Source of the DNA: Bolinopsis microptera
Taxonomy: Eukaryota; Ctenophora; Tentaculata; Lobata; Bolinopsidae
Length of the DNA stretch: 64,000 nucleotides
Direction: 5' to 3'
NCBI RefSeq assembly: GCF_026151205.1
Contig: NC_087081.1
Span: 1,663,886 to 1,727,885, forward strand
Both the position numbers and the translations under genes were made by a program. This document shows, piece after piece, positions 39,669 to 51,639 of this stretch; positions within the stretch are counted from its first letter, which is position 1; each line of letters begins with the position of its first letter. Below the pieces are notes generated by a model. It was given only the letters and a program-made list of their open reading frames with translations, made no database searches and was not told the DNA's origin.

Positions 39669-41376
39669 TTTTTCTTCTAGATATATAAGAATGATTTTTT
39701 TCTAGAAGTTTTTGTACATTGGATGTCAGGCTGATGATTCTGAATGCTCTTGGGTTGGAGTAATCATCTTTGAATGGTTTTGCTAATATAATGCTTCCGT
39801 TTTTGTTCCAGGCTTTTGGGGAGCGAGCAGTCTCCAGACATTGTTTGAATATGTGTAAGAGTGGGTCTTTCAGTAAGTCTTTACAGTGGATTATCATCTC
39901 GTTTCTAATTTTGTCGGGTCCTGGTGCTTTTTTAGGCTGTAGAGAGCTGATAGCTTTCTTATAGGCACATTCATTGATGATTTCTCCTGAGATGTTTTCT
40001 TGGTGTTGGAGAGGGTTAAGTAAATCTTCATTTGATATGGGGAAGTGGTGATTTGCAAAGTAACCTAGCGTTTCCTCTGACGTTTTTGTGAATTCTCCGT
40101 TTTCTTTTTTCAAAGTATGGAGTATCTCCCAGTCCTTTTGTTTAGGTTTGGGGAATTTAGCAAGCTTTTTCTTGCTCTTCTCCTCTGAGCAGAAGTCTCT
40201 CCAGCCCTGTCTTTCTACATTTTGGATTTCTCTTCTATAGTCTCTTTCTTGAGTTGTCAGTTCTTGTCTGAGTTTTGGTTGTTCTGGATTCCGGAGGGTT
40301 TTGTTTTTCGCTTTCTTGGTATTAATTTTCAGTTTTTCTAGGTTATCGTTCCACGGTGTTTTGGATTTATGGATGATTTTGGTCCGGGGGCAGATTTCAT
40401 CAAGTGTCTTTTGTAGGATGTTGTTAATGAAATTCATATTTTTATCGAGAGATCCAGGTTTTGTTTTGTAGTTGAAGGGATTCTCCTTTAGCTTAGATTC
40501 AACTTTGGTTCTGAAGTCGTTCCAGTTTGCTTTCTCGTAGCATCTTCTGTAGCTGGTTTTGTTGTTTCCTAGATCGACTTGGAAACTGATCAGTTTGTGG
40601 TCTGATAGCGATACTTCTTCGTGGACTTTCCAGTTTTTTATGAGGTTGTTTGAGAAGTTATTTGTCATGGTGATGTCTATTCTGCTTTTGTGACCTCGAG
40701 TGTTCACGAAGGTGGGTGAGTTCCCTGTGTTTTGTATTTTTAGATCTAGTTCATTGATGAGGTTACTGATGATCCTTCCTCTTTCCGTTTCTTTGTAGCT
40801 ATTCCAAAGAGTGTGGTGGCCGTTGGAGTCAGATCCCAGTATGAGGGGGATATTGTTCTGTTTTGCATAGATGGTTAGTTCCTTGAATTTATTGAGGGTA
40901 GATGGTTCAATTTTTTGTTCGTTCTTCTCTAGGGCCATATAAATTGAAGTGAATATAACTCCTTTCTTTGATATGATGTTGGATTTGACAGTTATTATGT
41001 CTCTATTTGAGAAGTTCCCCATAATGAATGATAATTTGCTTAGTTCTAGTGGTAGCAGGATGGCGGCTCTTGGTGTTTTCTCATGGCAGTAAGCACTGAA
41101 AGCCTTATGAGTAGTTGGAACGAAGCATATTTTGTTTTTAACAGCGTAAGGCTCTTGTGTTAACATGATTTCGTATGGTGATAGTTCCTGGTAGTAATTC
41201 ATGCAAGCGACTTTTTTCTTTTGTAGATTAATTTGTTTAACGTTAGTAAAGTAGCTTTCCTTACCTTTCTCTTTAGTTGAGGGATTGACATTCTGGCGTT
41301 GGGAAACTCTCTTCTTATTCTGAGGGGTTTTGCCGTTTAAGTTATACGCATCGGTACGTGCGGTTCGTTTTCCCAT
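39583..41376 (-). CDS. LINE ORF2 N-terminal half: endonuclease and RT start (597 aa)
   Basis: A lysine-rich N-terminus is followed by an endonuclease domain: 'YEIMLTQEPYAV' (catalytic Glu), 'IPLILGSDSNGHHTLW' and the final 'VSLSDHKLI'. The RT N-terminal blocks are 'KKAPGPDKIRNEMI' and 'IILAKPFKDDYSNPRAFR'. The correct frame is lost in an A-run (T-run on plus, about 39694-39701), after which 50 non-homologous residues follow to the stop. The next RT blocks continue in the frame of the 37563-39668 ORF. A one-base length change in the homopolymer therefore splits one ORF of about 1270 codons; it may be a real mutation or a base-calling error. Confidence 0.88.
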   Translation of the reverse strand: MGKRTARTDAYNLNGKTPQNKKRVSQRQNVNPSTKEKGKESYFTNVKQINLQKKKVACMNYYQELSPYEIMLTQEPYAVKNKICFVPTTHKAFSAYCHEKTPRAAILLPLELSKLSFIMGNFSNRDIITVKSNIISKKGVIFTSIYMALEKNEQKIEPSTLNKFKELTIYAKQNNIPLILGSDSNGHHTLWNSYKETERGRIISNLINELDLKIQNTGNSPTFVNTRGHKSRIDITMTNNFSNNLIKNWKVHEEVSLSDHKLISFQVDLGNNKTSYRRCYEKANWNDFRTKVESKLKENPFNYKTKPGSLDKNMNFINNILQKTLDEICPRTKIIHKSKTPWNDNLEKLKINTKKAKNKTLRNPEQPKLRQELTTQERDYRREIQNVERQGWRDFCSEEKSKKKLAKFPKPKQKDWEILHTLKKENGEFTKTSEETLGYFANHHFPISNEDLLNPLQHQENISGEIINECAYKKAISSLQPKKAPGPDKIRNEMIIHCKDLLKDPLLHIFKQCLETARSPKAWNKNGSIILAKPFKDDYSNPRAFRIISLTSNVQKLLEKNHSYISRRKSENRQKTDKKSIWIQEKKGDRSCPSQTD

Positions 41377-41402
41377 TTTGGGATTTATTCGGGGGTTTTG
41401 GG

Positions 41403-41484
41403 TCTACTGTCCGTAGCGGAATATCGAATTTTGATCTACTGTCCGTAGCGGAAAATCGAATTTAGTTCTACTGTCCGTAGCGGA
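41403..41484 (-). repeat. Three copies of an 18-base word upstream of ORF2
   Basis: 'tctactgtccgtagcgga' at 41403, 41435 and 41467, spaced 32 bases. A fourth copy lies at about 47014. Tandem repeats in a LINE leader often belong to its promoter, which is only an inference here. Confidence 0.8.
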
Positions 41485-42239
41485 ATAACGTATACTTACC
41501 GGGGAAGAGAGGGAGTAGCAGTCTATTGTGAGTTGCTTTAGTCGGGTACAAACTGAGAATCGACTGTCGTCACTGAAACAAGGAGCAAGAGTGGAGGTTT
41601 TCGCGCTCAGATGCGTTTCTGCTCTGATGGAGATTGCTTGCGGAGGTTTTTCATTTTTGGATCATTTGTCAAGGTGCGCGGCGCTACCTTGTTGTGCGCG
41701 TTAGAGATGGGGTATTTTTAAAAAGAGATTTTATGGTGTTGTGTTGTTATTATTATTTTTCTTAGAAGAGTCAGTGTTTTGATTTCTGTTCCTGCTTGTT
41801 TACTTTTTCCTGCTTAGTTTAGAGATAGGTGGAGTTTTGGCTCGTTGCGAAAAATGTGAGACTTTACTTTTTTATGTTTTCATTTTGAGGCTGTCGGCTT
41901 ATCTGTTATCGTTGATAGAAGATGCAGACGACACAGACGTAGGGTTTTATTCTTTTAGTTGTACTTGTTTGTACGCTTAAGTTGTAAGTTTTGGATTCAA
42001 CGGTTTAGTTTCATTCACGTTGTTTTGGACAAGTGAGATAGAATTCTGGAGTCATGAAGTATAAATCAGAAGTAATACCATAGGTTAAAAATTAAAAGTT
42101 AAAATTTTCTTAAAAATCTTCAATTGTTATGTTCAAGAAAGTGAATATTCCCTTTAAAAACAAGTTCAAATTCCAAAACAGTTTGGTACAGGAGGAATAT
42201 TTTAGATTTACTGCCCCCATTGCTCAGTCTCTATTTTAT

Positions 42240-43376
42240 TTCGGTTTATGCGCTTTATCTGGGTGAAGTTGTGATGTCGTCGTTCTTCTTATCAGCAGAT
42301 ATTTGGAGATCCTGGTCCGTCTTTTCTTGTAGTTCTTGTTCTGTTACTGTGTCCACCTGGGTTTGTGTTTTGTTATTTAAATTTTTAAATTTTGTTGTAG
42401 TTAACATGGTAAATCGGGCGTTTTAAGTGATTTTCTCTGAACTTTAGTGGGTAGTGAGGGACAAACCTTCGTTTCAATCCTGGCCCCTGGGAGAGAGCAG
42501 AGGTATGGGTCTCGTGTTGCTTTCAGACGGAATTCAACGCTTTCTATCCTTTTAGCGCCTACATGTAGGATAGTAAAGGGGTTCCCATTCTTTTTAACTG
42601 CCCATACTGGGGGTCGTTCAGTGCCAAAATCGTTGGGACTCATAAATTTACCTGATGGACAAGGGTGTGAGTTTTTTGGTATTAGGTAGGGTGTGAGCTA
42701 TTGAGGTATTTGAATTCTTGGAAGTTTACGATTTTGAAATCGACATCCTGAATTTTCAGTTTTTAGAGGGACTTACCGAGTGACCCGTTTAGGAGTACTT
42801 GAATTGACGCTTTGTCCTTTAGAAAAGTTTCCGGACAATCCCCGTTTATGTACATTTTGATTCTCGTTATCTGTGGAGTGATGTCTATAGCCGGAGAAAA
42901 GAAGTTCCACTGGTTGTTGAGCTTTGTGATGAGCTCCTGCATCAGTCTGGCGGATTTCTCGTCTATCAAGTCTAGTTTCAGTGATCTAGCACCCGGAACA
43001 TTCACTGTGTCCTTTATCTTGATTTCTTGATTTTCGGGGGCGAGCTGAAAGGTTTTGTGAGAGTGGGGATGGCTTTCTTATTAACTTGAGATTTGAAGGT
43101 TGTACGCTTGATTTTAGTTGAGTTTTGTTGAAAGAATCAAATTCACTAAAGTTTGTGGGTACTAACCGCTTTTTCTAAAATGATTCCTCTCATTCTCTTG
43201 AAATCCGGTTTTTCTAATTTTAGGTATGTTTCATGGAATAAGAATAGCACTATCTTTCTGGATCCGGCGGAGTTCGATTCAGTCTGCTTGTCCCTTTCCG
43301 CCCTTTCAATAGCAGTAAGTTTGGGTTTCGGGGCGTTATTGCCCTCACTGTTCCGTTTCCTCTTGTTGTTGAACAT
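42240..43376 (-). pseudogene. ORF1-like relic of the RNase H LINE, or a multi-exon gene remnant
   Basis: A chain of minus-strand open pieces. 43376-43170 starts MFNNKRKRNSEGNN and contains TAIERAERDKQTE. 43045-42770 contains SLKLDLIDEKSARLMQELI and FLKDKASIQVLLNG. 42690-42401 contains PPVWAVKKNGNPFTILHVG. 42415-42250 is acidic and disordered (TQVDTVTEQELQEKTDQDL). The first two could be joined across a GTTAGT...CAG intron in phase 0; the later ones need frameshifts. Its place directly upstream of ORF2 on the same strand suggests the LINE's ORF1, but no zinc knuckles are seen, so identity is uncertain. Confidence 0.5.
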
Positions 43377-44146
43377 GTTACCTGAGTAGTTAGAAGTTTG
43401 AATTTTACATTGTGGATGATGTATATGGACACGTTCATTGAAGTTTGAGGATATTGGTAAATATTAGTGACCCTACTAAATGGCACGATGATGTAAAATG
43501 TGTCACACTATAAAACTATATAAACCCTCAATGGTTAGGATAATCGTTTCATCCTCTAGATAAACTTTGTCGCATAACGATATCTTTATCAGACGATAAG
43601 ATATCGCTTAAATGCGGCCGGCAGTGAGTTGTAAACTTTGTCACACTATAAAAATGTGACAGAGTTTATATGGACCCCTTGTTGCCGTGTTTGACCAATT
43701 TTTCGAATTTCAAATTTATAGGATAGTTGCATATGACTATTATCTACATATTTAGCGACTTTTTCGTTAAATGGTAGCACCATGTAAACTCCGTCACACA
43801 TTTATGAAATTTATATGAGGGATGTTTATGACATCCTGACAAGAAATGCCGAATAGTCTAGCATTATTTTGTGAGCTGAATGTGTTTGGAATTGTTCACA
43901 TATTTCATTGTTATAGGCAAATACAAATACAGAAGGCAGAAATAGGTAAATTTAGTCACATAAATTTGTATGATATCTCAACATGTGTGAAATTGAGTAA
44001 ATATTAGTATACCAACTTAAACACCCTATATTACGTACTATGGATCAATTAACAATATTTCAACCATACGCCGGTCATATAAATTATTATATGGCAGTGA
44101 TATGTTAACATTGGCAATATTTCAACACCTGAACAGGGTAAAAATT

Positions 44147-45225
44147 TGTAAATTTCGTCACAAAAAAAATATTATAACTTTATTTGCTCCGTGTTGGCAA
44201 AATAACTAATTTATCGACATAGTGATGGTGATAAAGTAGCATTATATACTAATTGAGGTATGATTCTTCAAAATAGGGGCAAGAAATGTAAATTTCGTCA
44301 CATCAGCCATAGCATTAGTTAGATAGATTTTCTTTCATATCAACTGCCCTTATTATAGCTAGAGCCTAGAATGGATTTATACAGAAAATATAGAAACCCA
44401 TGCCCATTTTTTATCACATTGAAATTATACTGTTGGGGCAGGAAAAGTAAATTTCGTCACATTTCGGTAAATTAGTGATATCAAACTCAGCATTGTTAAA
44501 CTTGGGTTCTGATTTGCTGAAAAATAACCAACCAATAATTCCTGGAAGAAAATTGAATTTTAACTGAGGTATGGTTCTTTAAAATAGGGTCAAGAAATGT
44601 AAATTTCGTCACATACGTAATTTTAAAATTTAGATAGATTTTATTTCCTACCAATAGTCCTTATTATAGTCGGAATGGATTTATACAAGAAATGTAGAAA
44701 CCCATGCCAATTTTTCATCACATTGAAACTATACTGTTGGGGCAGGAAAAGTGAATTTCGTCACATTTCAATAACTTAGTAAAATTAAACTCAGCATTGT
44801 TAAACTTGAGTTCTAATTTGCTGAACAATAACCAACCAATAATTCCTGGAAGAAAATTGAGTTTTAACCGAGGTATGGTTCTTCAAAATAGGGGCAAAAA
44901 ATGTAAATTTTGTCACATACGTCATTTTAAAATTTAGATAGATTTTATTTCATATCAATAGTCCTTATTATAGTTAGAATGGATTTATACAGGAAATATA
45001 GAAACCCATGCCAATTTTTCATCACATTGAAATTATACTGTTGGGGCAGGAAAAGTAAATTTCGTCACATTTCAGTAACTTAGTGAAATTAAACTCAGCA
45101 TTGTTAAACTTGAGTTCTATTTTGCTAAACAATAACCAACCAATAATTCCTGGAAGAACATTGAATTCTAACCGAGGTATGGTTCTTCAAAATAGGGTCA
45201 AGAAACGTAAATTTCGTCACATACG
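44147..45225 (+). repeat. Tandem array with about 303-bp period and a 152-bp half period
   Basis: 'ggtatg(g/a)ttctt(c/t)aaaatagggg/gtc' recurs at about 44258, 44571, 44873 and 45176. The word 'gtaaatttcgtcaca' occurs at about 44147, 44287, 44446, 44599, 44750, 44902, 45054 and 45206, almost exactly every 152 bases. Two diverged half-units alternate. Confidence 0.9.
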
Positions 45226-45397
45226 AGTACGTCATTGTAAAATTTAGATACAATTTCTTTCACGTGAACAGTCCTAATTACAGTCCGAAATGATTAATAC
45301 AGAGATACAGGAAATATAAAAACCCCTGCCCATTTTATAATGTATGTAATATGTTAATCACAGACTATTTCATTCTATAATCATTGTTTCCAAATTT

Positions 45398-45723
45398 AAC
45401 CTATTTATGATGTCTTATCATTTTGTGACGATGTTCACATCAACTGTCCTATACTTGAATCTAACTGTATCCGTGTATCGTCCTTATATAGAGTTTTCCC
45501 GCAAAATTTAACTTATTTACGATGTCGTATCATTTTGTGACGATGTTTACATCAACTGCCCTATACTTGAATCAACTGTATCCGTGTATCGTCCTTATAT
45601 AGAGTTTTCCCCGCAAAATGTAACCTATTTACGATGTCGTATCATTTTGTGACGATGTTTACATCAACTGCCCTATACTTGAATCAACTGTATCCGTGTA
45701 TCGTCCTTATATAGAGTTTTCCC
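45398..45723 (+). repeat. 112-bp tandem repeat, about three copies
   Basis: 'aac(c/t)tatttacgatgtcgtatc' with 'gtgacgatgttta(c)catcaactg' and 'cgtccttatatagagttttcc' repeats at 45398, 45510 and 45622. Confidence 0.9.
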
Positions 45724-46304
45724 GCCTTCCAAACCAAAATCAGATATAAATGATTTCGGAAATTCACCCAGAATTTCAAATTCCATATAATGTGACAGAA
45801 TTTACATCATTTCCCAATAACCAAGTGCATGTATTAGCTAACTTTTCAAAACAACATATTTTAGGGCTATGATTGGCAGAAGAACCATCAAATAATGAGT
45901 TGAAAGGGTTTTGAGGACACCTCACAGTAGAAAAGAGGTCTCGTATTCTGAGTGTGACAAAGTTTACGAAATATTGCCTTAAAGCCGTTCGATCCGTGCC
46001 CTTTAACCAATGTTGTATCATAATTGTTAGATTGACCTAATCTACTATATTTCAGACCAAGGAATGATAATTGGGCAGCTATGGTAAACAATGTCACAAA
46101 AATGTGACATTTTTTACATTATAGTGCCTAAAAGCAATACATTTTATTTCTGAGCAGTGCATATGGAAGTATGGGTCACGTGGCTAATGTTCAGAACTTA
46201 TGAACACGCTAGATTAATAGATGCTAAAATTAAGCCACTATCGTCGAAAACGCTATTTTAGAAATTTACCAATATCCTCAAACTTCAATGAACGTGTCCA
46301 TATA

Positions 46305-47650
46305 GTGATCGAGGTTTAAATTACAACTGCTGTTCCAATCTGTTGGAAAGGCTATAACGGAAAAGGTCGTGCGATATTCGTTTAGCTACGACTAAAGTGT
46401 CCGCTATGATACTACTGAGAAATTAGAGACGGTGGGGAAGTTTATCATATAGGCTGGCACTAAGAAACGAAACGACTGTTAAGAATTCGAAGTAATAATA
46501 AGGTGTATTATCTGAGAAAGTTTTCATATACGCTGGTGCAATAGTACGTAACGAGATAAGAGATAAATTGAAATGAACGATTTGTTTTACCGAGATTGGT
46601 GTAACTGGTTGCGGATTTAAGTCGAGTTAATTAGCCGTGTGTGACTGTCTAGAAATCGTGGTTACTTCAATCTCTTCTGTCTGGCTTCCACTGCGGGGTT
46701 AAGTGTAAGATGGGGTTATTCATTGCGTCTTACACGGAGTGTGGATGTATGGATCAAATCGCTTGAGTGGGTGCTAATGTTATGTTATCTGTTGGTAGTT
46801 GTCTCGTGTTGATCACGTGATTTGTTTGGTCGCGCGCGCATCAGTTTGGTGAGAAATTAGTGTCTTTCTTCACTATTTATGTTTTTATCCGCGCGTTCCG
46901 TTTTTTCGGTAGACCCCTTTTGCTGTTCTCTCTGTTTATTGACGAGCTATTGTACTGTTTTGGCATTTGTGGGTTTTAGGTACCATTTGTCCATGGCTGG
47001 GTCGTTTTGATATTCTACTGTCCGTAGCGGAAAAGAGCTTGCCGGGCTCCTGTGTGAGTGAGGTGGAGTGGAGAGAGGCCAGGTATGTGCTGGTATTTGA
47101 TCTGATCCAGCCAGACGACGTTTAGCCTGCCGGACAATGAGGGGCAGTTTCCATCCCCTACCAACGTGGAGGTCACTCTGAGGTTGCTAGTGGGTCCAGA
47201 AACAACAGGGGGGATGGAGTGAGTGATCCCTGCAGTTTGCTGGCTAGCCAACCCAGAGCGGGCGGGGCTGTGGAAGCCATGCTCAGACTAGGCACCCCAC
47301 CCGTCGTCTCTTCTTGCAGTAGCAAGGCGTGTTAGTTGATGAGGACTAACACAAGGGGACATATAAACCAATGTTTTTATATGTTCGTATTTGGGAGTTA
47401 CACATTTTGAGTGTAAGTCGGTTGGCTGGCAGACCTGCTGTCAGACCTACTGTCTGTAACGAGCCGTCCGTTCACTTTGAACCTGACTTACAGCCAGGCC
47501 TCTGGTTGGTCCTCGCGACCACAGCGTGACTGCTAGTGGAGTGCTCATTGGCGAGACGGCGTGTCACGTGATACAAGCAAATGCGTTGTGCCGTCACGCA
47601 GTGTGGCGTGACGAAGTTTTGAGAGTATACCCGGAGAGCCGGATGTGTAG
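46305..47650. other. Presumed 5' leader of the RNase H LINE and beyond
   Basis: No intact gene. The fourth copy of the 18-base LINE word is at 47014. A GC-richer segment (47040-47310) has a minus-strand frame of 78 codons (47015-47251, STLVGDGNCPSLSGRLNVVW) without a recognised domain. Element limits are unclear. Confidence 0.35.
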
Positions 47651-48851
47651 AGCTCACTTCTTAGTTGCCCCTTAATCACTTTAAGGGATTCGAATTAACG
47701 GTAGCCAGTCTTACTGAGCACTACCAGTTGTGATTAGACACGTCGTGTGATCTATAATCACGTTAATCGATTAGAGCGAACACTTGGAGGTTTTTATCTG
47801 TTGACGTTCACTTTGTATTACTTTTCCTTTTAATTAATTATTCATTTTAATATACTCGTTTCATTTCTACCTTACGGTACGCCCTGCCGTTCGTGCTTCG
47901 TGACTAGAGCTTGACTAGCATACACTAAATACCAAGAAACTCCGTTTTCTATATGACACCACTTTATGGTTAGACGGGTTCCTGCAAGTTCAAATAAAGA
48001 GTGGGAGTTAGTAAAAGTAAAATGTTAATGTTGACAACAGGATAGGGCTCCGATATACTGTAATGAGGTTTAGCCAGAATGTCACGGCCTTCGTATATCA
48101 CGTACAACACCCGAATGATGAAAATATTTTAACACTAGTGTAACCCGGCCTACGGCCGGGATTTCACTGCCGCAGTTAAAAAGGGTAGGAGTAATTACCC
48201 GCTGAGTCAAAATCCGCATTAGGTGACCCAATAGTTTCTTAAACAATAATCTCATAATCAGTTATTTCTTGTGGATATTTAAGTCATTATTAGCCATGAG
48301 GCACCACACTCCATGATCATAAGGTATGAACACCGCGACCGAGTATTACACCTTATCACTCCCGTCTTGAACCGCTTTCTATTTTTATTTAAATCGTTAT
48401 AGAAATTAACCCTTGTTAACTCCGCACCACACCCGCATATTATATTTGAAAACACGCATAACATTGTCGTATGAACTCTCTCTCTCATGCAGTCCAAACA
48501 GACCCCAAACACTAACAGTCCTCCTCCCCTAATAAGCTTATGGTATTACATTACAGCGAATATTCCGGGCTAATCCAATTATGACGCTACTTAAATGCAG
48601 CTATCACATATAATACTGTAATGAGAGAGAGAGAGAGCAAGCCCCGTAACTCTAGCTGTTCTGCTCAAGCAATTTTATGTAACATTTGTGGTACAAAACC
48701 ATCAATTAAACCACTTACCACCGGCCGATTTTTTAAAAAATTTCGTATGGGCTTCATCAGAGTTTTATCGGCAGCTATACCGAAAAAACCAGTCCCGTAA
48801 CTCTTACCGCTTTTTTTGTATAACCGACCGGAAATTACACACAGACAGACA

Positions 48852-48892
<41 letters not shown>

Positions 48893-49119
48893 TCTGGTGT
48901 TATTAAGGTGATACCAAAGAGCAAACTACGACTACATTGCATGTTAGAAGGCGTCCGCATTTCTCCACGAAGAGCAGAAACGGCAGCTGCAAGATTGAAA
49001 CTAATATATCAAACTATCAAACTGTGACACGTATAAAACCAGCCGATTATCATTGCTCAATTAACAGCTGTTAGTGAACTTGAAGCATTTGTGAATTGAC
49101 GAAATTGCCATCTGATTAA
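47651..49119. other. Intergenic, microsatellites and hairpin
   Basis: Contains a perfect CCCGGCC-TAC-GGCCGGG hairpin (48144-48160), an (AG)n tract (about 48622-48637) and an (AC)n tract (48853-48890) preceded by (ACAG)n. No coding region supported. Confidence 0.5.
48853..48890 (+). repeat. (AC)n microsatellite
   Basis: About 19 AC dinucleotides, preceded by acagacagacag. Confidence 0.95.
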
Positions 49120-49202
49120 GGGGGGGGGGGGGGGGGGGGGGGGGTTCACCCTGATTTTTTTGTGAAACTTGTTTCGAGATAGCAGTTGACCAACAAACTA
49201 GG

Positions 49203-49987
49203 ACCGGTGACCGAACTTTTGAGGGGGTCCCGGACCCGAACCGCCAAACGGTGCCCGCGGGGCAGCCACGCCCATATTTGGTCCAAATTAGGCCTAATTT
49301 AGCCAAATACCCTGAACATGCCCAAAATCCAGATTTTAGGTGCTCTACTTGTAGCTAGTAATTTTTAATCCAAAATTTGCCAGGCATTTTTCAGAATTTG
49401 GCCGCCAAATTTTTTTAAAGGCCTAACTCAGAATTCTAATACAAAACTTAAGGTCGAAATGCGATTCTACGTTGATTCTGAAAATTTCATGTAAAAATAT
49501 TGAAACCCTATTGAGTTCTATTGTTTTGAGCGAAATCAGTTTTGCAAATATCGCGAACTGAGATATGGGCGATTTTGTTCATTTTTTGCGATTATTTGAA
49601 CACAGAATCCACAGTTAGTTAGATACTGAGCTGAGAATCATAGAGAATATGTAGTATAGGCTTACCTTTCATATAAAGTTGGTTTCATTCAAAAATATTG
49701 ATATTTGACCAATTTATGGGCCAAAATCGATCAAATTTGGTGCGTATGCCCAAATATGGTCATATGGTTTTTGGCTCATAACTCGATCATTTTTTGTCCA
49801 ATCTTGATGAAAATTCATATACGAGTTCAAGGGACCACTAGTTACAAGTAGAGCACTCTGGTTTTTGGGCATGTTCAGGGTATTTGGCTAAATTGGGCCT
49901 AATTTGGACCAAATATGGGCGTGGCTGCCCCGCGGGAACCGTTTTGCGGTTCGGGTCCGGGACCCCGTCAAAAGTTCGGTCACTGGT
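49203..49987. mobile_element. MITE, about 785 bp, about 150-bp TIRs
   Basis: The left terminus 'accggtgaccgaactttt' and the right terminus (complement 'accagtgaccgaactttt') pair for about 150 bases. Shared words include 'gtcccggacccgaaccgc', 'cccgcggggcagccacgcc', 'ccctgaacatgccc' and 'gtgctctacttgta'. The interior is AT-rich without an ORF. A G run lies about 60 bases left of it. A truncated relative is at 700-892. The right end abuts the left limit of the giant inverted repeat. Confidence 0.85.
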
Positions 49988-50469
49988 GTAGGTAGACACA
50001 AACCAAAAACAGAACACACGTGATTATCCCTGAAAAGGAAGAATTAAACATACAAGCTACAAATTTTAATGATGTAGTTTATGAAGATTGTCGAGCCTTA
50101 TGTTGTGTGTTTCCCTTCGTGTCCAAAAGCATAGAGAAATTAGATTTTTGAAAATACTGAACAAAAAGAATTTTGCTAAATTTGCTGATTCTAAAACAAG
50201 CAATGATACCCTGCTCTTACTTAATAACTTAATATAATAAAATTAAGGCGGAAACTAGACTAAAACTCACCAAACAGGAAAACTTTCCTCGTCCGTGAAA
50301 AGGCCATCTACGCTGGTAAACCCTCCTCCATCGCTCTTGTTGAGCACTAATCTTTACCAACTATTAGAAATATTATTTTCAATATTCTATACATTTACAG
50401 TATTCTAGTAATTACCAACAAGCAAAAAACCTTGTGACTATAAGAATTAATTACAGTTTATGTTGTCAA

Positions 50470-50592
50470 CTAGCTCGCCAACAAAAGCTCGCAACTAAAA
50501 GCTCGAAACCTAAAGCTCGCACTAAAGCTCGCAACTAACTTCGCAACTAAAGCCCGCAATTAAGCTCGCAAACAAAAGCTCGCAACTAAGAT
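50470..50592 (+). repeat. AAAGCTCGCAACT minisatellite, left arm
   Basis: About nine irregular 13-base units. The mirror copy is at 60337-60442. Confidence 0.9.
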
Positions 50593-51639
50593 TCCTTTGC
50601 AACTTTTAATATTATTTTTTTACGTATTTGGACATCTAAGACACTGACTGAGTACTGGCGCGGGAGGGTGCTAGAAGTTATTGGTTATAATATTTAAGAT
50701 AATCATTTTACGTTTTAGGTGGCTTTAACTTAACAACAGTAGATAAAAATATTCATTGAATTGGAAATATGGAAACGACCTCATGCTCATCAGGGGACAG
50801 CTAAGAAACGCGACTCTATATACTAGATCACGTCGGCGGAACATATAGATTTCAAATAAGTAAAAAGGTCTCTCACACTACACTCACTCTCGAGACAGTA
50901 CTGGAAGCGGGCGAGAGATAATGATGGCAATGGGTGATTGTAGGACGTGTCTACATTCAGGTGGATAATGTTATCATTTTGTTTACACAGCATTCGGGCA
51001 GATATTTGATAAGGAGTCATGGGTAGTAATTTAGGAGTAAAATTATTATTATAATAATATAAAATACTATTAACCTTGGTTTTCGACTAACATATTACTG
51101 TAAACTGGACGAAGTACAAGTAAAATGGTTTATTGATGAGTTTAGAAAGGTTATCAGTGTTCTATTATATGATTAGGTTCTATATTGGGATATAAGATAA
51201 CTCCAGTCCCAAGGGAATTAGTAAAATCCAATTATACCGCGTATTTGGGGGGAAAAAAACAACCTCCTTAATCGGGGCGCTGTAAATCGAGTTTTTGTTT
51301 GTTCACTTTAAGTATGTTAAGCCCACACCATTGGGGAAAGGAAACAAAACGCGGTAAATGGGGTATTAGGTTACATCATCCTGGACACAAAGTTGCAAAC
51401 TGTCGCTCATCTGACGCTAGATAGCGCTATCTCCTATAGCGCCATATATAGCGCTCGAATCTCCAAGTATCGGTAAGAACCAAAAAATAACAAAACAGCT
51501 AAAAGAAACGCGGTACATCCGTGGTTATTGTCACAACACTTATCAAAGTGTAACACGTCATGATAACTAATTAGATATCTACTTCCTAATCAGCTAATTG
51601 ATCAGCGAATAGAAACCATGTTTTATCATAGAGTTAGGA

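Larger units (their letters stand above)
43422..46304. mobile_element. 2.9-kb non-autonomous DNA element with perfect 41-bp TIRs
   Basis: 43422-43462 (tatatggacacgttcattg...) is the exact reverse complement of 46264-46304. If the terminal TA is the target duplication, the TIR starts TATGGACACG. The interior has no transposase but at least 16 copies of a 16-base word, gtaaa(t/c)tt(t)cgtcaca, forward on the left and centre and inverted near the right end. Repeated short words inside the ends are typical transposase-binding sites. It is inserted about 45 bases upstream of the ORF1 relic start. Confidence 0.85.
37020..47040 (-). mobile_element. RNase H-bearing LINE (I-like group) with nested DNA element
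   Basis: Reading on the minus strand: 5' part beyond 46305, ORF1 relic (43376-42240), short tandem repeats, ORF2 (41376-37563, one frameshift), 3' UTR (37562-37040), poly(A) tail (poly-T 37020-37038). The 18-base word 'tctactgtccgtagcgga' occurs three times before ORF2 (41403, 41435, 41467) and again at about 47014. This ties the two sides of the inserted 2.9-kb DNA element to one LINE. The exact 5' end is not determined. Confidence 0.65.

Noticed and set aside
47015-47251. 78-codon ORF with VGDGNC motif, possible OTU-type protease
   Set aside because: Only six matching residues; no catalytic His region follows and the frame is short.
48144-48160. Rho-independent-type terminator
   Set aside because: The perfect GC hairpin has no following T-tract and bacterial terminators are not expected here.
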